The notes: generated by a model not told the origin, from the letters alone. DNA of 64,000 nt from Cyanoderma ruficeps (GCA_008694505.1 VZDJ01007747.1:29616574-29680573); one strand, 5' to 3'. Counted from the stretch's first letter, positions 40,991-52,517 are shown. A program made the numbers and translations.

Positions 40991-43117
40991 ATTTCACAGT
41001 TTAAGTGTTTTGGAAAAATGGGATATGCATGGGTGGCAGTTCAGTATTCAAAAAACACCTTCATGTTTTTCTCACTTCTGTTTCTTCATGCTGCTGCCAG
41101 CTATATAGTGGTATCACAATGATAAAATGGAGATAGCTTTAAAAAAAAATTAGCCTGTTGTTAAGAGTCAAACCCAATCCTCAGGATGGATTTCTGAAGC
41201 ATCCCTGTTACCTTGTTCTGATAAATCTGTTCTCACACTGTTTCTTACTAGTGGAGGTATAATTGCAGTAAAAGACTTTTAGACTCAAAGCTGTAATATC
41301 AGAGATGTTTTGTTTAGTGTAAAATCAAGAGTGTTGTATGAACTTCAAGCAAGGTACATTTGAGCTGAGTACTGGATTATGGAGAATGATGTATGGAACT
41401 TCTTTAACTGTGTGGAGTTAGATTTGATTCCTAGCAAATAACTGACAGATTCATACGTAGGGAAAAATTGAAGTTCTCATCTATATATTGTTTTTATTAT
41501 GTTTTCTTTGCTTCAGGCTCTAACATATCAAAGACACTGTGGGTGAAAAAGGTAGTTTGATTTCCATCAATAAACGTCTGCGTATTCTTGCGGCTCATGT
41601 GCAATTTTGGCTATTACATGGTGGTAAAAAAGACAAGGGAAAATCATGAAATAATTCATTGCAATCCAGAGGAGCTTAGGTTAGGAGCATTGCAAATATT
41701 TACAATTGTCATCAAGCCCTTTCTGTGCGCTATCCATCTTGGATTTAGAATTATGCTTCTGGCCCAGTATGAGTATGTCGGTATGTTGGTTTGCATCTGT
41801 CTGTGCCATATGCAGAGTAAGACAAGAATTCCTCCTGCTTTGTTTTTAATTTTTTTATTGTACCCCTCCAAAATCAGACCAGCTGTTGCCTAGATGCTGC
41901 CTTTTGCAAATGCCAGCACTCTTAAAAATCTCAAGGATTTGTTATCTGTGTCATTATATTTTGTTATCATCTGGGAGGAAGGTTCTGGCATTGGTGGTAC
42001 TGCAGGCTCTTTGTCACCCTGCTAATGTGGATCAAGCACACTTTTGCTGCTGAATAGTGGTGGGTAGTGATAGGCACAGGGTTCCACCAGGGCCAGGTCA
42101 GTGGCTTTGGGTTATCTTTGCCTGGTGTCCTGTTTCATTAGGTAAAATTAACATTTTTTTCACCCAGACAGCGGATTTCTAATAATTTATGAACGAAAAG
42201 TCCCTTTGCATCTCCTTTGTTGCCAGCCTGATGCTCCCTCTGTGTCTGCGCAAGCATCTGGCTCCTTCTGGTGTTTGTACTGCTTTACCTTGTGCTGCTG
42301 GGTCTAAAAATAAAATATCTATACGTGTAAGAGGATCTGGTGTCCACGCACACTTCTGGTACGTAACACAATTCCAAAAGTCATACTGAATGCAGCAGAA
42401 ACCCACACTGTCCAAGCTTCTCTGATTCTTTAACTAACAGGAGAAAAGAGAGTAAAAAGAAAACAACAGAGGAGAAATTCGGAGGTGCAGGAAGAAGGCT
42501 CATGCCGTTGCCACAGTGTGAAGCAACATACACTAAGTACTGCTTGGCATACTTCATTTTATGGCAAAGACATTGTCAAGCTGTGGAAGACCCCAAATTT
42601 TTAACAACTGGTGTATGTGAAGCCTGAGAAAAATGGAAATATTTTCCAGCAGCCTAGAAGAAATGTATAGAGGGAGGGGCTTTGCTTTGTATTTCAGCAG
42701 GCCTGTGCAAAGGTCTGGCTCAGCCCAGGAAGAATGGCTGGGATCTGCAAATGAAAATCCCCAGGAGAAAATATGAACCTAAAAATTAATCCATTTCTTT
42801 TTGTCTGCTTAGTAAATAAACAATGTGAATGACAGATAGTCAACACTTTAAAAAGAAAATCTCATCCTAATAGTCATAAACTTTATGAAATTTAAAGGTA
42901 TCGCAGTATAGTTTTTTCTACAGGAAAGAGTTGTTTCAGCTAAAAGCATAATTAAAAATTAATATTTGACTTTGTACTGAATCAGTACTTCCAAACAAGA
43001 GTTTGTTCCTTGTCACTGACTGAAACCTTGATTTCCGTGTGCAATAAGCTCAATGTTTTCAGCTAATCTGTGATAAATGCTATAATGAAGGAGCAGGAAA
43101 AACTCTAGGGTTTGGGG
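40991..43117. other. non-coding, nothing specific seen
   Basis: AT-rich flank upstream of the putative PPARGC1A distal promoter. No gene or classified repeat. Confidence 0.5.
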
Positions 43118-43216
43118 TTTTGTTTTGGTGGGGGTTTTTTTTGGTGTTACTTTGTTGGTGTTTTTTTTTTTACTGTTTCTTTTTTTTTGTTTGGTTTTGT
43201 TTTGTTTTGTTTTTTA
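43118..43216 (+). repeat. T/G low-complexity tract
   Basis: Long T-runs punctuated by G, ending in a (TTTTG)n microsatellite at about 43193-43213. It lies about 0.7 kb upstream of the putative promoter. Confidence 0.85.
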
Positions 43217-43849
43217 GTTTGGCAAAAAACCCCAGAGGATGTTTTAAGGAGTTGATGGGGGGGGAGACTAAGCTGTCCCTTGATGGAAGATGGTGATGCT
43301 TGGTGAAGGGGTGATGAAGAACATCATAAGGAAAGCCTGGCAGTGTTCAGGGTATGTGGCAGGCATCTCTCAGTGTGATGCACAGAGAGCAAGTGCAAGC
43401 AGTTTTTTAAAAATAGCTTACACTGGGACTAATTTTTTCTGGTTTGGGGTTGAAATACTTGTGTCCTGCTGAACCCATTTCTGCATTGCTGAACCTGCGC
43501 TCTGAAAGAGCTCAGCAGCCAGTATGGTAATGAGCCCATTTCTATCAAAATGGCCTGTATTATTATTCATGTTTATTGGCTGCAGAGCAGTTCAGGAAGC
43601 ACTTTTCAAACAGATACGCTGAAATATTTTCTTTTAAACAGACCCAGCAGCTATTTGTATTTCCTTTGCTTGAATCCACACCCCCAATGCAGTCTTAATT
43701 ATATTGACACCAAATGAGACAATTATTGCAATATGTGAAAAAGACACTTTTGGGAAAGGCTTTGGATAGTATTAGCAGTTCTCCTATACTTTACATCTAA
43801 TTAGAGCTGTTCTACAATGTCACCAGCCCTCTGTCATTAGCCTGCGAAC

Positions 43850-44030
43850 TCCCTGGCTGCAGCGATGCATTTGCTGGACCAGCGGGAATGTGTCAGACCG
43901 CGGTCACACTCCCCCAGATCTTTTCACGTGTGGATCCTTCGTGTCGACCCTTTCACTCCCCTCCCATTCCCTCTCCCCCCCTTGTCTCCCCCCCACCCGT
44001 GATGTGACATTTTCTTTATGACAGTCTGTC
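43850..44030 (+). promoter_or_regulatory. putative PPARGC1A distal (brain-type) promoter
   Basis: The sequence directly upstream of the first coding exon shows a small local rise in CpGs, a 10-bp palindrome GACCGCGGTC (43896-43905), an E-box CACGTG (43925-43930) and a strongly C-rich tract (43956-43998). No TATA box is evident. A CCAAT word sits at 44092-44096, probably already within the transcript. Promoter status is inferred from position relative to an exon that in human is a first exon of the brain-type transcripts. The transcription start cannot be placed from sequence alone. The alternative reading, that TTTTCTTTATGACAG ending at 44024 is a 3' splice site and the exon is internal, cannot be excluded. 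Confidence 0.55.
43956..43998 (-). promoter_or_regulatory. G-quadruplex-prone G-rich tract
   Basis: The + strand has six C-runs of 3 to 7 (43958-61, 43963-65, 43969-71, 43975-81, 43988-94, 43996-98) separated by 1 to 6 bases. The minus (template) strand therefore satisfies the usual pattern of four or more G3+ runs with short loops. It lies about 120-165 bases upstream of the ATG of the PPARGC1A-like exon, where such structures often mark promoters. Confidence 0.6.
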
Positions 44031-44121
44031 ACCGAACTGCACTTGCTGCTGCCTCGGTAAAAGCTTACAAAGAGAGTGTAACAGCCAGTGGCCAATCGAG
44101 TTTGTGCGAGCTCCATCAGCT
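44025..44121 (+). other. PPARGC1A: putative 5' UTR of the PPARGC1A exon
   Basis: About 100 bases between the C-rich promoter tract and the ATG. The frame of the coding exon stays open upstream until a TGA at about 44005, so a longer N-terminus is formally possible, but the ATG at 44122 matches the human start. The out-of-frame ATG at 44018 (weak context) would, if transcribed, open a 46-codon frame that ends at TAG 44156-44158, overlapping the main start. The 5' end is not determined. Confidence 0.5.
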
Positions 44122-44202
44122 ATGGATGAAACATCCACGAGAGAGAATAAGGACTTAGAAGAAAACTGGATAAAAGGGCTGCGACGGGAAGCTAGCTGGC
44201 AG
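44122..44202 (+). CDS. PPARGC1A: PGC-1alpha alternative first coding exon (brain-type)
   Basis: First coding exon of what appears to be the brain-type isoform of PGC-1alpha, a nuclear transcriptional coactivator that drives mitochondrial and energy-metabolism genes. The ATG has a strong context (G at -3, G at +4). The 27 codons read MDETSTRENKDLEENW followed by IKGLRREASWQ and end at CAG|GTTAGT, a canonical 5' splice site in phase 0, as needed to replace the usual first-exon residues and join PPARGC1A exon 2. The human brain-type N-terminus, recalled as MDETSPR, LEEDWKKVLQ, REAGWQ, aligns closely, with a four-residue insertion (ENKD) here. The peptide is charged and shows no signal or membrane segment. 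Exon 2 onward is outside the window; in human this exon lies several hundred kb upstream. The match is from memory, not a search. A chance short open frame would be unlikely to show this match together with a donor in the right phase. Confidence 0.8.
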
Positions 44203-47200
44203 GTTAGTGATACAAAGATGTATGCTTGCAAGCGGATTAAATCTCAGCACTGAAAATCTCTGAACTTTTTTACCTAAGCATAGGTGAAACGTGTGTGTTT
44301 ATTTGTAACAGTGCCTGAAAGCATATTCCTGTGAGAACAGTTATCATTATCTTCTTATTTTCTTAGAAAGAATAGTTGTAAAATTCCAAAGCTATGTATT
44401 CTAAATTGTAGGGCACGTAAATAGTTTTATAAATCTGCAGACATTACTAAATGCACACTTGCTTAATAAAGATCCTTGCAATAACAAGTTGCAGGTGCCT
44501 ACTGTAATATCAAAGGAAATATGTGCCTTGTATCTGTACATGTGCAAGTTTAGTCCATTTAAAAATAATAATAGACCACCTGTCACCCTGTTACTTAATT
44601 CTGTCATAGAAACTGTAACAATGGATTTCTTTCAGCTTCTTTTAATGAGGCAACGTCTTTAAATGCACAATGCTTGTTTTCTTTATCATGCTGGACTCAC
44701 AATAGATGTGTATGCAAATCAATCCAAAAGCAGACATTTTTCATTAAAGTGTGCAGAGCATTAGGGTTTACATTATGCAGTACCTTTCTGGAGTTTGCAG
44801 AATTAGATACTGTTTCAGACCTGCTAAGCCCAATTGAGTGGTTGTGATTGCTCTTTACATTACATACTAAGCATTGTCTGTGCACTTTTTTTCTGCTCTA
44901 TTGCATTTTAATTAGTCAGTCAACAATATTCAAGAGTTGTGTAACCATATGATTTCTCTTCTTCCCTTTCTGCTTCTTACAAGGAGTTTTAAAAGATGTT
45001 TTTGTTGTTGTTTTACTTATTATTGTATTTTGGTTATGCCATCATGCCAGTTTCAGAAAAAGTGGTGATTTGAGTTTTTCCTATCAGGTGAAGCTGTGCA
45101 AGAGTTTCAGCTTGGTAAGAGTTACTGCAGCAGTCTACAAAGTGTGCTCCCCTACCCCAGAAGAAAAGCTAGTTTCGTTTGGTTCCCTTCCTATAACTTT
45201 GATCTAGAGAAGAAAATACAAATGTCTTTTCAGAGGAGATGATACTTTGTGCAGTACTGCTTGTCGTTTGTGTCATGGCACCTTTCTGATTATCTCTCTG
45301 CATCACTGGCAAAATGAAGTATTAAATCAAGATGTTGTGAATGTCAAAGCCAAATGATCCCTTTTCTCTATAAAGCAGGTGTGAAAGCAGGTGTGTGGAG
45401 GTAGAGGAGATGGTCGCAGTGCAGGCACGGCATGGGAGACTGCCGCTGCCCCAAAGGATTGGGCTCCACAGGTGGGTGAGGGAGTGGAAGACCTGGAGGT
45501 GATGAGGGTAAAGCAGGAAGATATCTGGCATGTTGGAGGTACCCTCAGCTAGCTTATGTACCCTTCTGAATGATCTGGAAATCTGTCCTGCTTCCCTGGT
45601 TTGTGCTGTTTCTGCTGGGTCAGATGAGTGAAGAGTGAGTTGGGAGAACATGGAAGCAATTTTCCTCTAGTACCTGGCTGCAAACCAAGCATGCCATGGC
45701 AAGAATTAATTTCTGGTCAGGTGGTTCTGCCTCCTTTCTGGGTCATGGAGTGTTGCACCATTACACAGTAGTGGTGTCAGCACAGTGAGGGAAGGAGTCA
45801 CGTGTGCTGTAGGTGCCATACCTACAGCGGTGACACAGACAGAAGTGGAACCTTATCTCTTAGGAGACAATGTACCCTGCTACCCCTGCATGGGTGCTCG
45901 TATGTCCCTCTCCTTCCCAGGCAGAAATGCTGACTTGATCAGTTTTCCCTTCAGCAGGAGCACAGGGAATGGCAGTTGTAGTAGACATTTTGCTCAGGGA
46001 CTGCAACTCTGTTCCATCTGAGTGAGATGTTCAGGGAGGCCCCTGGGAAAGGGTCATCCAATTCTCACTCTGATTGTAACTCATCCCATATTTCTTCACA
46101 CTGTAAGGTCTTCAGAAGTCCCAGGGTAGGGCAGAGCATCAGTCTTGAAAGAAGCTGATTTTAGAGTGAGCGCTGCAGAGCCAGAGCTTCTCTTCAGTCC
46201 TATCTGCTGGGGAGCTCCAAGGTGATGGCGTACATACTTTCTTCTTAAATGGGCCAATTTTTTTTTTTAGCACTAGGGTCTTATATCCATATTTAGTCTC
46301 CTAAATAAGTGTCCTGGTTTTCTGAAGTGCTGAGTATCCTGGGAAGCCAACAGACATTTCAGTTTTCTTGGGCTTCAACATGTGAGACATGTGCTTCAGA
46401 GTGTGTGGTGGTGGGTACCTGTGGCATGGTCCTGGGGTCAGAGGCAGGCTGTGGTGTCACATGGCAAATGCCGTGGGGTGGCCGGTGTGCCAGTCTCCCT
46501 CTTGAAGTGAGAGACATGGCAATTCTCACTTTGCACTTTGAAAAATCAGGCCGCTTATTTAGCAGGCTAAATATAGGTTAAGCAGCCAAGCTTGAGCATC
46601 CTGCTTTAAAAATTCTGGTGATAGTCGTCATCTATCATACCTTTCAGCCAGCACACTCGTCATGCTGTGAGAGGTCTGTGCGGTAGCTCCATGCACATGA
46701 ATAAACATCAGCTTACGAGTAAAAGAAGGAAGAAGTTTACAGGTTTTCTTTCAAGGGGATATACAGTTTGGAAATAGATCACATTCTCTCTCCAAAAGGA
46801 GTGAGTTTTCTCTTAAGTAAAATAAAATAGTGGTGCTAAAATGATAATTCTGTTTTTATCACTGAACTTCAAACTTTTGTCTTCTGTTTTTCTCATCATC
46901 TCAGACTTTGCTGTAGTGGTCTATATCTATTTTTGATTTTTTCATGGAGAAGGGAGGGCTTTCTTGCTTCTCTTAGCAGACCTTCAGAACAGGTTTTCAA
47001 AACCTCCTATAACTCCTTTTCCTGATGTTTCCTTGGGAACAGCTTCTGACATCTGACAGATCTATAGCTGTCACAAAGCTAGCACAGTTTTACCACAGAC
47101 CAGGCATATATTTGGGTGACTGCAGCTGTGCTGATAGACTAAAGGTTAAGAAATCTATAAGGGTCTAGATGTCAATATTTAAAGAAAAAAGTCCTGCATA

Positions 47201-50200
47201 TTTATAGAAACAAATGGATTTCCCTTCACATTTACCCATCCAGGGGAAGTTGTGCTCTCTGAGATGACAGAATAACTCCAGTTGGTTTAAAAGCAAATTT
47301 TTCTTTTGCAGCTGAGGACAAACAGTAATCCAAATGTCCTGAGAAAGGAACAGTGCACCGATCCCAGCAACTTGTCAGAGCCACGAATCCCTCTGCAGAC
47401 ATACTGAGATCTTGAAAGCCACAATTTTCTTCCTAATTGATGACTCAATCCGAGTATGGCCTCTGTCTCAAGCTTGCATTAAGCTTTGCCCTTGATGTGC
47501 TGAGTTACTGTATAGCCTAAAATATACTGTCTGTATTGCAGAGGGAGGGGTACAGAGCAAGAAGATTTAAGTCATTCCGGAATAATTTGGGATTGTTCAT
47601 CAAGATAGGCATGAAGTTGATGGAAAACAGGTATTTTTACAGAGGCTTCAGCAGTTTGATGATCGTTTCCTATGGAATAATAAAAGCAGACATCTCTTGC
47701 CATTTTCATTTAATTTTTAGTTCTTATAAACATTTGTGGAGAGCCGGAGTAATTTGTCTGAAATGACAGCTTATCAGGGTTTCAGAAGGCTGGGAACACA
47801 GCAACACATGGTATAAAGTGCAAGAGACACAACAGCCTCTCTTCTCCTTTCCAGTATGGCCCATAAAGTTAATATTAACTGGAAAAGAACACTGGGTAGT
47901 TACTGCATATGTATGTGGGTTATATGTGCAAGTATACATCTGTCCATCTCTGTGGGCATCTGCATGTGTTCACATCTTCAATGTGTGTCAGTGCTGAAGA
48001 GTGAATGTTTTGGAAAGGGAGATTTAGAAATCCGTCTCTGAAGTAATATGTAAAATTTTCATGTTACTTCCTGTTCTGTCTAGAGTAGCCTTTCTTCAAC
48101 CTTGTAAAATTCCCAGTTCCTAATTCAATGGTTTCATAAGTATTTGCTCTCTCAGATCTACTAAAACAATTCAAAATGTTAAGTCATCAACATTTTTGGG
48201 TTTTGTCCTTCTTTAACAAGGACATAAATGCCTTCTGTGATGATAGAAACACAAGCAAAAGAACCTGCAGATTCTTTTTTCTTTTTTTAGAAAAATGATT
48301 TTTACAGATCACAGTAGTGCTGGTGGCACTGTTGTTCTGTGTTGGTGGTAGCCAAAGCAGCACTATTAAAGACCTGGTGATTCTAGCATGGAATATAATC
48401 TGCTACTTCTTGTATTATTTCACAAGTCTTCCCTGTGTTCCTCCATGGATGTGAAAGTACTGGAAAATCTTTCTTCGTTGCTCAAAGAAGGCAAGATTCA
48501 GTTGTAGTATATCCAATAGCACCACTGTACTTTGTTTGCTGTGAACACTAAATACCTTCAAATAGTGAAGTTGATTAATTTTTTTTGTTTGTGTGTTTGG
48601 GTTTTTTGTTGTTCTGTTTTGTTCAGGTTGATTTTTGGTTGGTTTGCATTCTTTTGGTTTTGCACAAATGAAGAATGGACATAATTCAATTATCTTAGAC
48701 CAATAACTTCTGATACTTAATTTTTATTGTTCTACTTAATATTGAGTTTTTAAGACAATCATCGTAAAAAGATCTACTGCTGGATTAAGTATGTGTATTT
48801 TATTGCCCATTTTGATATTTAAGGTCCATGGCTGCAGGCTCCATGGTCCAGGGATGAGTGGGCTGGATGGACTTCCAACCCCTCCATCCACATGGGTTAC
48901 CATGACAAAGGATACTGTGCAGGCTTCACCACATGACTAGCAACTGAGCAGAAGCATATAAACTGGAAATTCTTTATCCATTCTGCCTACAGTTGCTGTT
49001 TTGGCTGTTGCTTTATTTGGTTTAATGTACGTGCTATATATACATCATGCTTCTGAGGGTGATAGTGACATAGGGAACAGTTACCTAGGAGTATTTGTGA
49101 GAAAATACATCTTACACGTAAGGTAGAGTCAGTTAACGAATGGCAGTGCAGTCGTCGGAGTCTTGGAGTTGTTAGATTCTAGTGCTGGTATTTGATTGAC
49201 TGTGATGCCACATGGGCAAACTCTGACCTTCCCCAGGCCATGTTAGTGTGCCATGAGGTACTGGCCTTTGGCAGGGGTGGACACGCTGATCCCACTCCAG
49301 GCTGCTGGCAGTGTTCCATCGGTTCTCAGGTGGGAGGGTTAGGCCCTATACTGTGAGGACAAACTGATTTGCCTTATTTTCATCACACCAGAGGAAGTAT
49401 TCTCTCCTTGATGCTCCTCATCAAGTGGAGCAGAAGGGGAATATTTCCTCGTGAGGCAAGACAGTGTCAATCCTTCTAAAAGCTGGGATCAGGCTCGTAG
49501 CCATGACAAAAGAGACATAGATGCACCTGGATAGTACGAGGTGTCTTTTTGATAATAAAATACCTAATTAGTGTAAAGAGAGATAGGGCTGATGTGTGAT
49601 GTTGCATGGACTGTAGTTTTAGAAATCAAACGCCGTAAGACTAAACCAAGGGAGAGGTTCTACCAACCTTGGCTATTTAATACCCTGTGAAATGCACTGT
49701 GCATGCTGTGCTTAGCTTGCCACTGCTCAGTACTTTAAGCCTGTTCATAACCATTCACAGCACTTAAGATCTAAAGATACACTCATCCTTTGATAGGACA
49801 AGGTCAATTATTCTCAATTTATTGCTGGTATCAAAGTGTTTATGCAGTTTTATTTACAAGATGAGTTTATGTTTTTCTAACATTAAAGACATTTGATAGT
49901 AAAAAAGAACATTTCATTTGAAGATTACTTGTTCTGTGACATATTTATATTAAAAATGTGCATGTGTGTATTCCTGTAAATGATACAAACTCTATCTTTT
50001 GGTTTTACCAGGACACCACTTAGCTTCTTTTAAACATGCTGATAGAAGGCTGTGCTGTCCTGAGGTATGAAGTGTGCTGATGGGCAGACATCTGGGTCTG
50101 AGAATAACATTAATTAAACTGTCACCTTTTTTCACTGGGTTTGTTCTTACAATCATTCAGGCTTTGCATTTTTCCTCTGCACTACTAGGATGAGCATCCA

Positions 50201-50378
50201 GAGCCACCTTTTATACTTCTGTCTTTCAATACCAGTGTTGTTGCAGAAAAGTATGTAGGTGGGCGGCTCTGTTCCTGCAAAGCCTTAGGAGGCGGGATTG
50301 AATCCATCCCTGTGTAATGAGCCACTTAAGCATGTGTCTAAGAAAAGCTTATATTAACTTTCTGGCTTGATAGAAATA
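44203..50378 (+). other. PPARGC1A: putative PPARGC1A intron 1 (5' part)
   Basis: Sequence downstream of the exon's 5' splice site. No further exon is firmly supported; a possible alternative terminal exon at 47312-47407 is described under findings. Contains a T/G-rich low-complexity patch near 48575-48660. Assigning it to an intron depends on the identity of the exon at 44122. Confidence 0.5.
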
Positions 50379-50575
50379 CAGGGTACAATGGAATGGAATG
50401 GGATAGGATAGAATAGAATGGAATAGAATAGATTTCTAAAACTACTGTCCATAGACTAGACTAGACTAGACTAGACTAGACTAGACTAGACTAGACTAGA
50501 CTAGACTAGACTAGACTAGACTAGAATAGAGTAGAATAGAATAGAATAGAATAGAATAGAATAGAATAGAATAGA
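50379..50575 (+). repeat. compound pentanucleotide microsatellite
   Basis: Begins with GGAAT and GATAG variants, then about 14 nearly perfect CTAGA units (about 50455-50525), then about ten ATAGA units (to 50575). It abuts the 3' end of a minus-strand CR1, where the family's short terminal repeat normally lies, so the array probably grew from that CR1 tail. Highly mutable. Confidence 0.92.
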
Positions 50576-50908
50576 AGATGCACAGTTGGAGCTGGGCCAG
50601 CAATGTCCATCTAGTCCAGCTGCATGACCAGTTCAGGGTTGACCAAAAGTCAAAGTGTGTTACTGAGGGCATTGTCCAAGTGCCTCCCAAACACTGACAG
50701 GCCTAGGGCATTAACCACATCTCTAGGAAAACTATTCCAGTGTTTGACCACCCTCTTGGTAAAGAAATGCTTCTTAATGTACAGTCAAAATGTCCCCTGG
50801 CACAACTTTGGACCAATCCCTCAAGTTCTGGACTAGATCTCAGGGAAATCAGCATTGCTCTCTTCATCTCCCCTCTTCAGGAAGCTGTAGAGAGCAATGA
50901 GCTCCTGG
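50576..50908 (-). mobile_element. CR1 LINE, 3' end (5'-truncated)
   Basis: Read on the minus strand, this is the 3' part of an avian CR1 retrotransposon. Diagnostic blocks on the + strand include ACACTGACAGGCCTAGGGC, CAGTGTTTGACCACCCTC, TAAAGAAATGCTTCTTAATG and GAAGCTGTAGAGAGCAATGA. Truncation after about 330 bases is typical, since most CR1 copies are cut short at the 5' end. No intact frame remains. Confidence 0.93.
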
Positions 50909-52149
50909 TTTGCTGAAAGAAACCTGGGGGCTTCCTGGCTCATGCTATGCTGGAGGTTTGGTTCGGTACCTACTCAGATCTTCTAAAAATTTTTTATTCC
51001 TGGCAAGGGGCTTATTTGACAACTGACAAAAACAATCAAATAACATTTTTGACTGTGCTGTGTGAATAATTTCTTTGTTTATTATTCTTTCAAAATCTGT
51101 AAGGAAACATCTGTATTTAAGAAGTACTTCTCAGACATAAATGTTTTACATATAAACCATATTTAATTTCTATGAATTATATTTTAATTCATATGAAAGT
51201 ACTTGTTGCCATCATGTACTCACTTCTCTGGTGTTATCACAGTTTAAATGTTCCCTGAAGGCTTTGCACTGTGGCTGGTCTGCTTTGTGTCAGACTCGGA
51301 GCAATTATATGCCAGTTCTGGAGGCAGATACTTGGCGCCCTAGAAGAAACTTTCACCTCCCTCTTCTCAGGTTATCCCAAGCAGAGTTTAACCTGTTTAC
51401 ATTTCTTTGCTAATGTAGTCTTTTACTTGCATAGAAAATTACTCTCAGGCATGCCTGAAAGAGGTGAACAAATTATCTTCAAAGGAATATAAAACATTTT
51501 TGGTTGTGTGACTGGTCTTTAAAATATGTTCCAGTGTATTTCAGATGGGGATGTGTGGCCAACGTGCAGTTCAGAGTTCATGAAACTTCTGGAATTCATG
51601 CATGTTCTTACAAAAAAATACTGTTGGCTTTTTTTCCCCCTAAATACTGTCATCTGACTGATGAATCATACATCTCTCTCAATCCTATCTCCCACAACAT
51701 TGTGGCACAGAATTCAGCACTCATCTTGCTGTGGCTGTTGGCTCATCATTTTTGTTTTGCTGGGGGATTTTCACAAGTGCTGGATCTCACTCTGAACTGG
51801 GAAGGAGAGCAGTTGGTCAACAGGTTACCATTGGCATCTATCTGCTCCTCCTTCCAGCAGATCCTGGCACAAGGCTCTCAGCTGACTCCCAGCTCTCACC
51901 CACCCCAGGGCTGGGGCTCTGGGAGGGCAGTGCCCCTGGCAGGACTCACCCACCACCCAAGGCCTCACTGTCAGGGCACTCCTCCAGATGCCTCCATTTC
52001 ATTTTGCTTTCTCCCACCCACTTATTGCCAGATAGTAGAAAATGGTAAACTTAGCTTCTCTGATTCTGAGAAAAATACTTTCTTCTAATATTACTGGATT
52101 TAGGAACACACATCATTTGACACCACAAATTACATGACTAAACTTGGTC
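50909..52149. other. non-coding, nothing specific seen
   Basis: Contains a + frame of 194 codons (51504-52088) without domain-like features. No classified repeat. Confidence 0.5.
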
Positions 52150-52340
52150 TTCAATAGGAATGCTGCACAGTTGTTCTACACAAGCTGTTGCAGACTTCCT
52201 TGATCACTTTAATTGGAGGACAGGAGGTCTTCAACATTTTAAATAGCTGACAGAAGTATCTGTTCTCAACCCCTTCCCTCTAGCTAAACCTGTGATATGT
52301 CAAATCTGTCTCCAGGACACAGACAGTGCTGTACTTTTGA
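52150..52340 (+). repeat. diverged interspersed repeat, copy 1
   Basis: Shares an ordered series of words with 55126-55320: TCAATAG, TTTAATTGGAGGA, AGCTGA, CCCCTTCC or CCCTTCC, TC.AGCTAAACCT and AGTGCT. The two copies are in the same orientation and about 3 kb apart. The family is not identified; an old LTR fragment is the most likely class. Confidence 0.6.
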
Positions 52341-52501
52341 ACTTTTACCATATTATCCGCTCTGCTTTGCCCTAAGCTGGTTTTCTGGAAAATGAGATGG
52401 ATTTTGCTTCTTGGAAAAAATGACTGTATAGAGCTGGAAAATCCAAATGAGCTGATACATCTTTTGTTAGAGCTACTTTATTACAGAACAATTTCTTTCT
52501 C

Positions 52502-52517
52502 TTTTTTTTTTTTTTTT
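52502..52517 (+). repeat. poly(T) run
   Basis: Sixteen consecutive T residues, simple sequence. Confidence 0.9.

Noticed and set aside
44018..44024. TTTTCTTTATGACAG as a true 3' splice site, making the exon internal
   Set aside because: Possible on sequence, but the human counterpart is recalled as a first exon and the upstream region has promoter-like features; kept only as an alternative.
51504..52088. 194-codon + open frame
   Set aside because: Translation has no recognisable motif and the region is ordinary non-coding DNA; no flanking splice sites that preserve a frame.
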